Origin: Dendrophyllia cribrosa
Taxonomy: Eukaryota > Cnidaria > Anthozoa > Scleractinia > Dendrophylliidae
Assembly: GCA_024195265.1 (NCBI GenBank)
Contig: JAJLRJ010000004.1
Location: forward strand, 38,060,811-38,124,810
Direction: 5' to 3'
Length of the DNA: 64,000 nucleotides
The notes below the pieces were generated by a model that saw only the letters and a program-made list of their open reading frames with translations, was not told the origin of the DNA and did not search any database. The translations under genes were made by a program, and so were the position numbers. The stretch's first letter is position 1. Each line of letters opens with the position of its first letter. Shown here in pieces: positions 1 through 12,073 of the stretch.

Positions 1-1479
1 CTTGCCACAAGTGTACTGCGAAGCCCACACTACGAAAGCTACTATGCTATCCGTTTGAGTGAGTGAGTGAGTGTAACAATAGAATCCGATCCCACAACGA
101 ACTCTGCCGATTTTGACCCGATATTCTCCGATCTTAACTCCTTTTTTGTTTTGGAACCTCGTCGGTTGTTCAACGTTTGTCGAGGATAGCTTCGAATGGC
201 CCGAATCGAATGTTCCCTCAGAAGACTATCAGATTTCTAACAAATATGGCCGCCCGTGAACTCCACGCTTTCATTTTGTAGACGTTCATTTTGCATAACC
301 GGAATGAAAGCACGCCTTTTAAGACTTCGAAATGGAAAGAAAAAGTCCTTTAGAAGATTTTTATGCCTTTGTAGTGGTGGTTTGAGAGCTGAAAGCGATG
401 AAATTTGTCACAAGTGAGGACATGTCTTCTTTCAGAATTTATACTCGAAGCGGCAGACTTTACTAAGAATTTTCAAGCATTCCTGGAAAACTACGGTAAA
501 GAAAGTCAAATTTTTTAATGTCCATTTACTTTGTAAGAAACATTTCATAGGCTGTTTCTTTGTCTTATTAGTAGCTTTTGACAAATATTTAGAAAACTTG
601 ACCACAATCGGTCGAGCGAGAAATTCGCCAGATGCTGAACAAATTTGCGTGGCCGACAGTTTCCTTGATGCGATAATTTGACGCGTTTTCCTCTTGAGAC
701 TAAACTAAATTGGATAAGAATGGCATTCTATATACACATGAAAAGTCGGAAATTTTAGAAAACACTAGATATAATAAAGTAGGTTGATGAATTTAAATAT
801 TATTTTGTGATGTTTATAATATAATTCGCAGACGCTAGCGCTGCAATTATGATAAACAAATCGCTAAGCCTTCCGGAAGCAGAAAATCACTGAATTCTGA
901 TAAGCGTTTAACTCTTTTATTCAAGGGAAAGACATTTTCATTCAAGGAAATATTGTGTATTTGCGACAACACTTTGAATAAAATATGAAGCCAGGAAAAA
1001 CTAATACATGGCAAAATCAAAGCAGTTATTTAGGAACTAGAAAAATTTCACTTCGATTTAGTCTTGAAATCACGGGGGGGGGGGGGGGGGGGGGTTCATG
1101 ATGCGTCACGCAATATTTATTTTTAAAATGTTTCACCAATTTATAGCACTCGTCACCACGGTTTTGAAAATTATAAAAAAAAAATCTTCTGAATGCGATT
1201 ACATGTTTTTTTTTCTCTCATTACCTGTAAATTTAGGGCTTCCAAAACTTTATTGCAAATCCGGGCAGGAGAGGGGGGTCTCTCGGCTTGGAAATCCAGG
1301 GGGCAAGGGGGGGGGGGGGGGGGGGGGGGGGGGAGGAAATCCTACGATAATCTAAGTAATAACAGGCGCAGTAAGCTACATGCAGTCATAGACTGCCTAT
1401 TTTTTTATTAACCTCACCTTCTAACGCATTAACGAGATGGCTTGAAGAGCCCTTTGATTAAAGGAAATAATTATGTTGT
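1..1479. other. Gene A intron 4 or flanking DNA, no gene seen
   Basis: AT-rich DNA without exon-like stretches on either strand. It holds a GTGA microsatellite near 56-75 and two poly-G runs (1074-1094, 1307-1333). ORFs crossing the runs encode polyglycine and are not genes. No vWA exon is visible. Confidence 0.6.
1074..1333. repeat. Two long poly-G tracts (21 and 27 bases)
   Basis: Uninterrupted G runs at 1074-1094 and 1307-1333. Their exact lengths may be unreliable in the assembly. Confidence 0.85.
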
Positions 1480-1574
1480 GCAATGTTTACAAAGTAAATC
1501 ATTTATAGTGTTCCTATCTTTTGAATTGTTTACGAAGCATGCACTGACGTTACAATTTTTTTATATTACTTTAC

Positions 1575-1785
1575 CTTCGTTTCGTCGTGTAGCTTTGTTA
1601 ATTTGGTGTTTGATATAAAACAAACCGAACAAGAATGGAAACAAAATGAGATCAAACAAACACCAGACGTTGAGAAACAGCCATGTCCATTGTCCTACAT
1701 CCAACCACGAGGATCTCTTCGTTTCTCCGAATGTTCCCCACCACTTTTTATTCAACAAGTTGTACATTACTGGGTGAGCAAAGAA
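1575..1785 (-). CDS. Gene A exon 4: pre-S1 motif and hydrophobic segment
   Basis: 211 nt, aligned without gaps with gene B exon 4, encoding FFAHPVMYNLLNKKWWG and the hydrophobic pre-S1 stretch. Donor AAG|GTAAAG. This is the last gene A exon in the window; homology between the two copies stops about 95 bp further on, near 1480. Confidence 0.88.
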
Positions 1786-4700
1786 CTACAAACAATAAAG
1801 AATATTAGCAAAGAAAGATACTTTACCGTATCTACTCAGTTGATAAAACCAATTTTCTTGCATAAAAAGAGGTTTGACTCCGTGTATTTCGATCAATTAT
1901 TTCATTCTTCTTTCCATTCATTGATAAACCAATCAATCAATCCGCCAATCAACCCACGTTAGCATGTGTCTGAATCTCGTTTTCAATCTTTTTGTTGTTG
2001 TTGTTGTTGTCGTTGTTGCTGAGGCTAGCTCCAAGATACATTAAAATACGAACGAGCTTGACTGAACCGACTAAATTGTATTCACTAAAGAAAAGCTAGC
2101 AAACGAAATTAGCAGGGTACAACATGTTCGCAATTTCTTCTAAACACAATCATTTCCAAAATGGCATTCTATTCCAAAATTATTTTTACAGCAATTCTCA
2201 TGTGAGACATTTTCTACCAATTTATCGAAACTCGATAGCACAAACTATAAAAGTAAACCACCTTCTTTTGCTCCAATTCAATGCCTTTATCCACAATGTT
2301 ATCCAAAGAATCCTCAAAGGCATTACGGTCCTCCGTGTTGGACTTCAAAGGATCGAGTAAACAGCTTGTAAACTCATCAACAGAGTTGGCCAACATGGTG
2401 AAGTCATCCTCGTCGGGTCCTTTCTTCCCTGCTAAACGGCGGAGCTCAAAATTTACCTGTCACAATAAATGACAAAGTTAACGTAGAATTGGCCATTTCC
2501 GAATTGCTGTAAGCTTCTTTTTTGAAAAGGAGACCCAGTGCACAGCCCCAATAGTAATATATTCCCACCAGGTGCCCTCACTCCCAAACGCCCCCAAGCT
2601 GTACAAGATATGGGAAAAAGCGAGTCCGGAGGTGAGAGGGAGCGGGAGCTAAAGATAAATGTACAAGGTGCAAGCCATCGTTGCGGGGAGGAGGGTGGGG
2701 CGCGCCAAGCGGGCGTCTAGCGGCCGCCAGTTGAACGAAAAGGAGGAGTAAACAGGATAAAAGCAGCCTATTTATACCCAATTGTGTACAAGGAATTAGC
2801 ATAATGAACTTAATCACAGGCTAATGCACGCACGCAATTTTAAAGTTGCATAATAGGTGCGGTTACACGGGACAGGGCAATTTTACCGTGGTAGATGACC
2901 CTTTCACCACGGGGAAACTGCATCTAGTGAATGTGACCGACATTTCCCGAGGTAAATTTCCCGTGGTAAATATCCATGGATACATAAGAAAGATCACACG
3001 AAGCGCCCATGACATTTAACGTGGTAAGTTACAAAGGTTTTTTGATGCCCAAGGTAGAAGAGCCATATCACGATGCTCCGTTTGACATCAACACGTAACC
3101 GCAAATTAAAAGTGATTTACTGAATTGCGTGACATTTTTTTACCTTAGTAAATCACAAATCGCGTGTAACCGCTGGTTAACACGGTATACTAAACCCAAA
3201 TGTGATGCACCGCGGGATGATCTACCACGGGAAATGCCATTTACCGTGGTGTGTGTAACCGCTGGTTAACACGGTATACTAAACCCAAGTGTGATGCACC
3301 GCAGGATGATCTACCATGGGAAATGTCATTTACCGTGGTGTGTGTAACCGCTGGTTAAACACGGTATACTAAACCCAAGTGTGATGCACCGCGGGATGAT
3401 CTACCATGGGAAATGCCATTTACTGTGGTGTGTGTAACCGCTGGTTAACACGGTATACTAAACCCAAGTGTGATGCACCGCTGGATGATCTACCATGGGA
3501 AATGTCATTTACCGTGGTGTGTGTAACCGCTGGTTAAACACGGTATACTAAACCCAAGTGTGATGCACCGCGGGATGATCTACCATGGGAAATGTCATTT
3601 ACCGTGGTGTGTGTAACCGCTGGTTAAACACGGTATACTAAACCCAAGTGTGATGCACCGCGGGATGATCTACCATGGGAAATGCCATTTACTGTGGTGT
3701 GTGTAACCGCTGGTTAACACGGTATACTAAACCCAAGTGTGATGCACCGCGGGATGATCTACCATGGGAAATGTCATTTACCGTGGTGTGTGTAACCGCT
3801 GGTTAAACACGGTATACTAAACCCAAGTGTGATGCACCGCGGGATGATCTACCATGGGAAATGCCATTTACCGTGGTGTGTGTAACCGCTGGTTAACACG
3901 GTATACTAAACCCAAGTGTGATGCACCGCAGGATGATCTACCACGGGAAATGCCATTTACTGTGGTGTGTGTAACCGCTGGTTAACACGGTATACTAAAC
4001 CCAAGTGTGATGCACCGCGGGATGATCTACCATGGGAAATGCCATTTACCGTGGTGTGTGTAACCGCTGGTTAACACGGTATACTAAACCCAAGTATGAT
4101 GCACCGCAGGATGATCTACCATGGGAAATGCCATTTACCGTGGTGTGTGTAACCGCACCTATACCGGATTTGAGGCATTTGTACGTGATGGCTCCAGTGA
4201 GAATAGTGATAAGCATAACATTTGTCCTTGTTATATGCATACAGTTCACGAGAAAGCAACTATAACAAGAAATATCTGAAGACCAGTGGGAAGAACTTCC
4301 ATTTTCCCTCTGGGATTAAAACGTAATTGATTTACTAAGATTGCCATCAAATAACCCACCTCCATTGCCATAAGTAATGCATTGGTGTTACATTTTGTCA
4401 GAGCCCGCGGTGTTAGCTTGTCAGTGATATCATCAACATCACCCTCCTCTAAAGTATTTTTCAGTGACCTTTCAAACTCTATTCGAAAAAAATACAAAAT
4501 AAGCAAAAACGTATCTGAAATTGGGAGTATTGCCTCGCTCTCAAACGTTTCGTGAAGAGGAGTAAGACCGCCGCGTTTATACACCAAACTTTTAAAATTG
4601 TAAAGATAAGGCATGTTCACATCAAAATTCAGTTTGAATCATATTCAACTATAAGCTGTAGGATATATTTTTTTACGTATTCAACCGGAGTCAAAACATT

Positions 4701-6829
4701 TAGTTCCGAAAAAGCATTCGTGCTGACAACCCCCCCTCCCCCCCGCACCTTTTGAAAAAGATTGGCCGTTCCTTGGTTATTTCAAATCAGGTTCAATAGT
4801 TTTCACTGTTGTGCGTGTGTCTTTCTGTCTCTCATCAGAAAAATATTAGATTTGCATGTGTCGCGCGCCAAAGAATTACTTTCCTGTGGTACTCAGTTTA
4901 CAGTTTTTCAATAGTTTGCAAGGGATTTGGAGATTTTTGGTATTTTAAGGGCACTCCCAACCTTCGCGGGTGTCGTTTGGAAAAAAAACTCGTACACGCG
5001 CCAGTTTTAAGAGTAATATGACAAACAAAATATCAAATGAAAGCTTAATACATGTAGTTTTGTTGCGTCGACGAAGGAGACGCTTCCTAATCTTGTCGGC
5101 TAGGCGGAACGAATCGAGAAAAGTGTCGGTACCAAATCTGCGCCATCTTGAAACGTCACAACAGTATCCAGCATTCTTAGCGCGTCGTCTAGGCTAAGCG
5201 GAACGAATCGAGAAAAGTGTCGGTACCAAATCGGCGCCATCTTGAAACGTCACAATAGTATCCAGCATTCCCAGCGCGTGGAAATCAGGCATCATCCTGG
5301 GGAGCTGGGGTTCCGAAATGTCACATGTGAATAATCTATTTGTCTTGATTTAGTTTCGGATATTTTCCCGATTTTGGAATCGTACGGCTCAATATTTCAA
5401 TGCCTGGTAAAAGTACGCAGTGGAAAAATTGGACGAAGGTTCTTCTCCGGACCAAGTAAGTTGTTGGGTCTCTTTGGAATCAAGCAAGAAGTTACAGATT
5501 TTCCTCGCTACCGTTCTGGTATGTTTTGAATGTTCTATCTTGATTTTGCTGTGGTTCTCTGCCTGATTTGGGAAGCTTTCACCTAAATACCGACGTCGTT
5601 CTTCGCGATGTTCTACGGTACGGTGCAATTCGCTTATGTCTTGTAGCAATAATTCACTGACCGGCCGCGCCAGGCGAACGCAGATTAACTTTACAGTGCT
5701 CGAAATTGCGCCTGTATCGGGCGCATTTGCGACTAAAGATTTCGCAATTTTGTGACTAAAATTTGTTTAGCTAATAAAGGAATTATATTCAACAGTCTTG
5801 TGTCTTACTTGCAACTGGTAGTTGTAATTTTATCCGAAAAATCCTGCGAAATTCACGTTGAATGTTGTGTGACTTAATCGTCGATGTCCAAGAAGTTTAT
5901 CACGGGAGCACTTTTTCAGGCTTTTCTCAGAAATTTCTCATTTCCGGTTCCGGTATTAGTACATGTACTGAGGAGTATGATTTCAGAATCGGAGAAATAA
6001 CCGAAATGAAATCAAGACAAATATACCATTTATATGTCGTAAAAATCTGAGACCTTTCGGAGTACACAGCACGGCAGGATTTTGCCCGATCCCACGGCGA
6101 TATCGTGAATTTGTTTGATGTCGGCCCGACGTTTATCTCGCGACAAATCCCTTTTAAACAGTGGCTGAATTAATTCATGAAACTAAGGTACTAGGTCAAG
6201 ACGAGGTGCCACGGGATAAGGAGACGCACTATAATCTATGATTACTACTAGTTTTAGCGACTATTTTTACAAACGGTAGGAGCCGATAAACCGCCAAACG
6301 AATACTATGGCAAGACCGAAATAGCTGCACGGTGTTATTCATAAGGGATCAATCATCAAAACGTTTTCAGGCTTTTTCGATATTCTGATCGATTAGCGAG
6401 GTATCTGCGTCTAAAGTTGGAGTAGCTAAACATTTGCAAGAAGTGTTGCGTAAATGGTCGCCAAGGGAAATATATATTTTTTAAATATCAAAATTTCCTG
6501 ATAGTTTTTGTTCGTCATTATCCCAGGAATGTTTTGGCCAAATTTCACGAAACACCTTCAAATCTACATAGCCTATAAATTCAATTGAACAATCGTTTAT
6601 CGGCTCCTGGCTGTTTGTAAAAGAAAGAGTCGCTAAAATTATATTTTTATCGAAACCTACATTTGTTAAGCTACCTATTGATATCTAATCATATATAGTT
6701 TGTCATATCACTGCGATACAAAAAAACAAAAGCAAGGCAATACCTACCTTCCTTTTCCGAAGGGTCGTCTGCTTTGTTTCTTGAGCTTCGGGCAACCATC
6801 TCTATCTCTTCACCTCGTTCCGCCATCAT
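1575..6829 (-). CDS. Paralogous TRP-family channel, 5' part only (gene A, exons 1-4)
   Basis: Second copy of the channel gene, running off the left edge. Four exons match gene B exons 1-4 in length, phase and splice sites: 6748-6829, 4360-4478, 2262-2456, 1575-1785. All are open and the protein is closely similar to gene B over residues 1-202, including NKKWWG and the pre-S1 hydrophobic segment. In gene B the next (vWA) exon comes about 400 bp after exon 4. In gene A nothing similar is found in the remaining 1574 bp, so either the intron is longer or this paralogue lacks the vWA exon. It looks functional as far as it can be read. Confidence 0.85.
2262..2456 (-). CDS. Gene A exon 3
   Basis: 65 codons, phase 0 at both ends, aligned without gaps with gene B exon 3. 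Contains MLANSVDEFTSCLLDPLKS unchanged. Confidence 0.88.
2855..4160. mobile_element. MITE with terminal AGGTGCGGTTACA repeats, internally expanded (copy A)
   Basis: Starts AGGTGCGGTTACAC and ends TGTAACCGCACCT, an inverted pair. The same element at 41980-42371 in copy B is only 392 bp. The extra length comes from the tandem array at 3163-4155. It lies in gene A intron 2, between exon 3 and exon 2. Confidence 0.75.
3163..4155. repeat. 89-90-bp minisatellite, 11 units
   Basis: GTAACCGCTGGTTAACACGG recurs at 3166, 3255, 3344, 3434, 3523, 3613, 3703, 3792, 3882, 3971 and 4060, and the array ends with GTAACCGCACC at 4149. Units are 89 or 90 bp, the difference being one extra A (TTAACAC versus TTAAACAC). 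Copy B has one unit in the same place (about 42271-42360). Confidence 0.95.
4360..4478 (-). CDS. Gene A exon 2
   Basis: 119 nt, acceptor TTCGAATAG, donor GAG|GTGGGT. Encodes EFERSLKNTLEEGDVDD and NALLMAME, aligned without gaps with gene B exon 2 but with several replacements (for example Lys-Asn for Arg-Glu). Confidence 0.85.
5104..5278. repeat. Two tandem copies of a 94-bp sequence
   Basis: GCGGAACGAATCGAGAAAAG begins at 5104 and again at 5198; both copies continue through GTCGGTACCAAATC and CAGTATCCAGCATTC or the similar TAGTATCCAGCATTC. Located in gene A intron 1. Confidence 0.85.
5279..6747. other. Rest of gene A intron 1, no further exon seen
   Basis: No stretch with exon-like coding and splice sites. 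An 86-codon minus-strand ORF at 5389-5649 has no counterpart in copy B and no recognised motif. Confidence 0.5.
6748..6829 (-). CDS. Gene A exon 1 (start codon)
   Basis: 82 nt, identical in length and donor to gene B exon 1. Begins with two ATGs and encodes a 27-residue acidic N-terminus, with Arg where gene B has Gln at residue 5. Confidence 0.85.
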
Positions 6830-7405
6830 TCACTGTGTGACGTCTACGATATACAAGATCGGTCCATAAAGCTTACAAGTCTTACAAAAGCTTGACGTTA
6901 TTTCATTTTTATCTCCTGTAAGTTAATGTTTAACTTACGTACAGGAGAATATGGTGGACTCTACTGCATATTTTGTCGATCCGTGGTACGAAATCTGTTA
7001 AATACTATAAATAGATTCCATTGTTCGATGGCCGACATGAGTGACCTTACTGATAATTCTGATCCTCCGCTCGCGATCTAAAACTCGACATCTATACTTC
7101 GAATCCTTCTTTGGACTGTTGTTTCTGATCATGGCACATAAATTGGAACAAGATGACTACATTTATGACGTCGACACTCTGTAGGGCACTCACGACTTAC
7201 ATGGCCACCGACGGTACAGAGGCCAGCGCCCTTCCTAAACAGAAAGCGAAGACAAAGCGAAGACTAAACGAACCAAAAAAATCCACAGGAAAATCAGCGG
7301 CGCACATTGCATAATTATGCAGATTCACCCACATCGTCCTTTTCAAGTTAAAGAAACTAATAAATCAAAATATACAACTTGAATTTGAGATCACTAAGGC
7401 AGAAA

Positions 7406-7436
<31 letters not shown>

Positions 7437-8864
7437 AGATCTAGGAATGCGGGGTTTTGAAGAGTAGTTTGAAGGACTTTCAACACTTCTATCATAAGAG
7501 AGATTCTCTTACAACAGTGCACAAAATCTTGATATTATTTCACCGAGTTGTTTATATATGTATTACTGCAATATAATTTTAATGTTTTGTTTCACTTCAC
7601 ACAACATGGATAATGGACACATAATTCAAAACAAAAGACGGCTGGGCGTTGATCAATCGGTATCCGAAAACACCTAAAGACATAATTAACAACACAGAAT
7701 CTAGTGCCTTGCCAGATTGAGAGCTATTTTCTATTTTCATAATATCACGGGTTAATAAACACCGAAAAGGAAATGTAGTGATGCTTCAGTAGCTTATCCG
7801 CCAATACCGTATAAATTTGAAGCAAAGAATTCAACTGGAGCCTACAGTGCGGGTCACTGAGCCACGTTGTGCTCGGCGAGTGCACAACGGCCTCGCTGAG
7901 AAATGTTTGTTGACGCACACAATCCTCGTAAAATAGAATAAAGAAAACTAAATAAATAAATGTGCTTTATTTAAGTACCCTCGGTTAGTGTGTGCCGAGC
8001 ATTGAAACATAAGAAACAAATACTTCAAATCGTGAAAACATCAACGTTAGAATCCCAACTGAGGCAGGAGGCAGATTTGTTGGCTACTTACAAGCGTGGC
8101 CCAGCGGTTGAACTTGCGTCAAACATGAACAGCTATAATAATAATAAATAGTAAAAATTATTCCTTTCTTTGATTCGGCACGGTGCAAATTTGAAGCAAG
8201 AATAGACTTACCTTTTGGTAGATGTCGTCACTGCCAGCTCAAGCGAACAAAATGATCATCTTAACACGGGCTGTTTCTCTTAAACAAAGGCCCGCTTTCA
8301 GCGCTTCGATACATTATCAACGAGAGTTGAAGCCAATATTGCAGTTTGACCAATTACCGCCGAGTCGGATTTTATTTAGAATAGGAATAATTATAACATG
8401 CTCAGCTGCACGCAACATAAAAATGGTTCGGCATCATGACAAAATTAAAGCTAGCATACCAAACTTCAGTGAATTTGTGCTTTGAAGATTATTTGCCCTC
8501 TGCATTTTGTCATTTCAAGCTATTGCGGTTCATTCATTCGACATTGGTCAACTAGCAAAAAACAACTTATGCGTGGCTAACCTTAAATGGGAACGGCGAG
8601 GTTCAGTGAATAGATTTAATTTAGAATAAAATAACAAAATACACGCAACGAACTATATATTAAACAGCTGCCTGAAAGACCCTGAAACATACATATACTT
8701 ACACGACGGCTGCCTTTTTCGATTAGATGCACTGCAAAATCAGGGACCGCCAAACAATCATACAGTGCCTCGGGTGGCTGTTGTCATTTACGTGAATTTT
8801 GTAGTATGTTCCTGGGCTACATTTGATTCCTTAATAATTAGTGTCTGTAATTGTTATGAATCTC
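6830..8864. other. Upstream region of gene A
   Basis: Contains any gene A promoter. I see no convincing TATA box or core promoter motif. About 7710-8560 is closely matched by 49700-50420 and 54586-54650 in copy B; the part at about 6950-7690 has no counterpart in B. Confidence 0.5.
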
Positions 8865-9386
8865 GGGGTATCCGGAATCGAACGTTCGGTAAACGAACAC
8901 AGTCGAACTTAATCGAACCGAGTCAATCCATGGCTGAGTTCGGTAATCGAACGAAAAACGGCTTTTCTGTCAGTTCGTTTACCGAACTAATCGAACACAA
9001 TCGAACTTAAAATATAAACCGCACTCAATCTGTCGTAGTCGAACAAGAGATTTTCTGTTAGTTCGATTCGATTACCGAACCTATCGAACTCAATCCGCGG
9101 ATACATTCACGGACTGTGTTTCGGAAATTGAACGTAATCGAACAAAATCCATATAGTTAACGCGTTCGACTGTCGGTTCGCGAATTAAAATTAACATAGC
9201 TCTCTTACAGCTGCAATCAAATCCTTCAGAAAAGACTTGGTTTTCGTGCGATTCCTATTTCTCGATTGACAAACCCAAACTGTCTGTACTGACTATGCAC
9301 CCTTCGCAATAGGAATGATAACTTTACAATACCACGATACAATCTTAATTTGGGTAGAACCTCACTGGTATATAGAGGCCCAATGC

Positions 9387-9723
9387 CCGGAGGGGGGGTG
9401 GGGTACTCCCGACAATTTAGGATAGGTGTGTGCTGCCAAGGTTCTCAAGCCCTGACCCTATTTAAGGGTAGAAAATCGAGATTTGATACCCTTTTTAAGG
9501 CCCAAAACCAGGCGTGTAGTACAGTTTTAACAGACCATATCTTTTTTGTTTTGCGCGTAGGGGTGGATACTGCAATTTAGTGACCCTATCTAAGGAATAT
9601 CTAAGGATTACAATACCAAAAATACCAAAAAGGATACCGTATTTAAGGACTGAGCACCTCAAAAACCCTACCCTATCGGGCGGCACATACCTATATAGCG
9701 TATATAAGGGAGTACCCCTCCGG
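9387..9723. mobile_element. Nested MITE with CCGGAGGGG ends
   Basis: Left CCGGAGGGGGGGTGGGGTAC and right GGGAGTACCCCTCCGG are inverted. GGCCCAATG flanks both ends (9377-9385 and 9724-9732), a 9-bp target duplication. The same insertion is present in copy B near 58918-59262. Confidence 0.75.
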
Positions 9724-9995
9724 GGCCCAATGGCTTGGAACCTCCTTCGAGAACAATTAAAAAAGAGCAAATCACTAAAGAGCTTCAAATCAGAACTGAG
9801 GAAGAACGGAATCTGGTTGCGAAGATCAACTTCTTGAAAGGAGCCTCAGCCTTATCAACAGTAAACATTCTGACTTTTTATACTATTAATTTTTATACAT
9901 ACAAAACTGGTATATTTAATTGTAGCTTTTATCAAACTAATTTACTTAATTAACAATTTATCATATTATTTTTATTTCCCTTTTTACTCTCTTAA

Positions 9996-10377
9996 AGGAG
10001 CTATGTCATGGTGATTTTGAGGTTTTCGGGTCAAAACCGTCCCAAATTAAACCTAAGGACCTTTGTCGTACACGAAATGCTTAAAGAACACTAACAGGAA
10101 GATATCAAGTGAATTTTAGCAGAGAAAATAAACCATAATCGGAGTTTTAGCGAATTTTCTAAGACACCAGCGATAAACTTGAAAAAATTGGCCCAATGTT
10201 TTCAAGATACAATCCATTTCCATCCTGGCCATCTGCAGCCCAAGACACTTATTTTTACTTTTAGAGCACTAGTAGAATAATTTTAAACAAAACTGGATTC
10301 TTATTTTTGGAATTTCACTGATATAAAGATGTATTTTGGCTTTTTAAAGTAACGCTAAAAATGGTGACATAGCCCCT
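9996..10377. mobile_element. TTAA-flanked MITE present only in copy A (piggyBac-like)
   Basis: Ends AGGAGCTATGTCA and TGACATAGCCCCT, flanked by TTAA at 9992-9995 and 10378-10381. Copy B has one TTAA and no insert at 59520-59523, so this is a real insertion after the duplication. A TTAA target is characteristic of piggyBac. Confidence 0.85.
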
Positions 10378-11889
10378 TTAAACATTTTTAATGCCTATGT
10401 AGCTGTAATATTTTATTAACGATATTTTAATTATATTCATAATATACATGTAAATAATTAGCAGGTCCACATCAGCGTATGCTGCCTTCAATTCAGTCCA
10501 ACCTGCTTTATCAAAACATTATAGTAACAGGAAGAAGCTAAAGTCCCTGGGCTCAAGACTTACATATTTCACCCAGATTAGATTCATGAGGGAAGGTGTT
10601 TATGGTAAATAAACTGTGTTAGAGGCCTATTAACAAAATCATATCTTAAAGTATATGTATCACTTTCATATATAAGTGTGACAACACAAGATATTATTAC
10701 GCTTTCCTGCTTTTACCTCTTTCTGAAACGTGGCACGCTTTCTGTGATGAAAAACGAAAATCCTTTGAAATCGTTTGAAAATCGAGCGCTCGATTGCGTT
10801 CGAATGACCCAAAACTTTATTTCGATTACCGAACTTTATAATCGAACTGAAAGCCATTACGTTTATTTCTCTAGTGGTCGCACCAGAAGCTCTGCTTCTA
10901 ATTGAAATCTTCATTCAATTTGTTTACGTACATCACCATTTAGAGACTCTACTTTGAAATAATTTGCCACTTGTAATCCGTCAGCCCCCCAGCAACTTTC
11001 GCTTCTTTTAAAGTGCCAGTTCGATCAAGTTTTGACAAGTTGATTTTTGGAATAGTTCGAAAGGAAATCGTGTATTTACTTACCTCTCCAACCGTTTTTT
11101 AATCAGAGCATGGGAAGATCGCTTTTTCCGGCCTTACTTTTCACATTTTCACGACCGCCAATAAATTTGCATGTTCTTGAAGAAAAACTTACCAGCTCTC
11201 TGTCACGTCACAGAGAGCTGCGGAAAATTCAAATGAGTAGTTTGTAGGAGAATTTGCCCGAGCCATAGTTAATAGAATTAACTATGCCCGAGCTTAAAAC
11301 CTGTTCGTTTCGACTGTTTTTCTGGTTTTTCCGAATCATTAAGGTAAAATATGCCAGGGTCTAGATGTGTTGTGTATGGGAGTGAGAAAGAGGCTGATAG
11401 AAATGCAGGAATTTCACTACTCTTTGCGCTTGAATAAAGTCTCTAAATAGATAAACAAATAAACTCAATCCACGGATTGAGTTCGATTGAGTTCGATTAC
11501 GTTCGATTGAAATTTCGTTCGATTAGATACCCCAGGTATAAATTGATCATTTCTCACCACGCTGGGCTGGTTTATTTTCATTTTATACATTTCAAATTTT
11601 CCCGGAAAGTATGGCCCCGAACCTTCCTCTAAATTTTAAGTGGGTGCTATCATTGTCTGGTGATATTGATTACGACATTCATTTGAAAGGTACGCTGGGA
11701 GACAGCTGTGCCACATCTCACACGCATACTCAAGTATGGGACGGAGAGGACTAAGTCAAGTAAGTCAACGCGCAAAGAGAGCTCACACAGGGGCTTGAGG
11801 CTGAATCTTTCCAATCAGCTTCACGGGTGACGTCACATTCCATTACGCGCCGAGGACGACTGGAAACGAAGCTGGGTTTTCTTAACATA

Positions 11890-12071
11890 GACCAATTCAG
11901 CTAACGCATTGTTGTACCCAATTCAAACCTTCTGGGAATAAGATTCTTTGTTCACAATATTTCCATATAATTTCCATGTCAATGCTTCATTGATATGGAA
12001 ATATGACGAACAAAGAGTTCTAATCCCAAAAGGTTTGAATTGGGTACAACAATACGTTAGCCGAATTTGTC
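11890..12071. mobile_element. TA-flanked hairpin MITE, copy A only
   Basis: Arms start GACCAATTCAGCTAACG and end in the inverted CGTTAGCCGAATTTGTC, flanked by TA. The end sequence resembles the element at 20944-21103. Copy B lacks it but has an unrelated MITE about 25 bp away in the aligned sequence. Confidence 0.75.
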
Positions 12072-12073
12072 TA

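Larger units (their letters stand above)
8865..11533. mobile_element. TCGAAC-rich element with GGGGTATC ends (copy A)
   Basis: The left end GGGGTATCC is followed by about 300 bp rich in TCGAAC and GTTCGATT words; the right end has the same words and closes with GATTAGATACCCC. The matching element in copy B is 58395-60664, so insertion predates the duplication. It contains a nested MITE (9387-9723) and, only in copy A, a TTAA element (9996-10377). No transposase ORF. Confidence 0.6.

Noticed and set aside
5389..5649. 86-codon minus-strand ORF in gene A intron 1
   Set aside because: Absent from copy B, no recognised motif, and splice phase from exon 1 to exon 2 is already complete without it.
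9495..9837. ORFs at 9495-9837 and 59025-59396 on both strands
   Set aside because: They lie in the nested CCGGAGGGG MITE and its flank; openness in both copies is due to duplication.
10678..10905. 75-codon ORF conserved at 59820-60047
   Set aside because: Part of the duplicated TCGAAC-rich transposon; no family resemblance.
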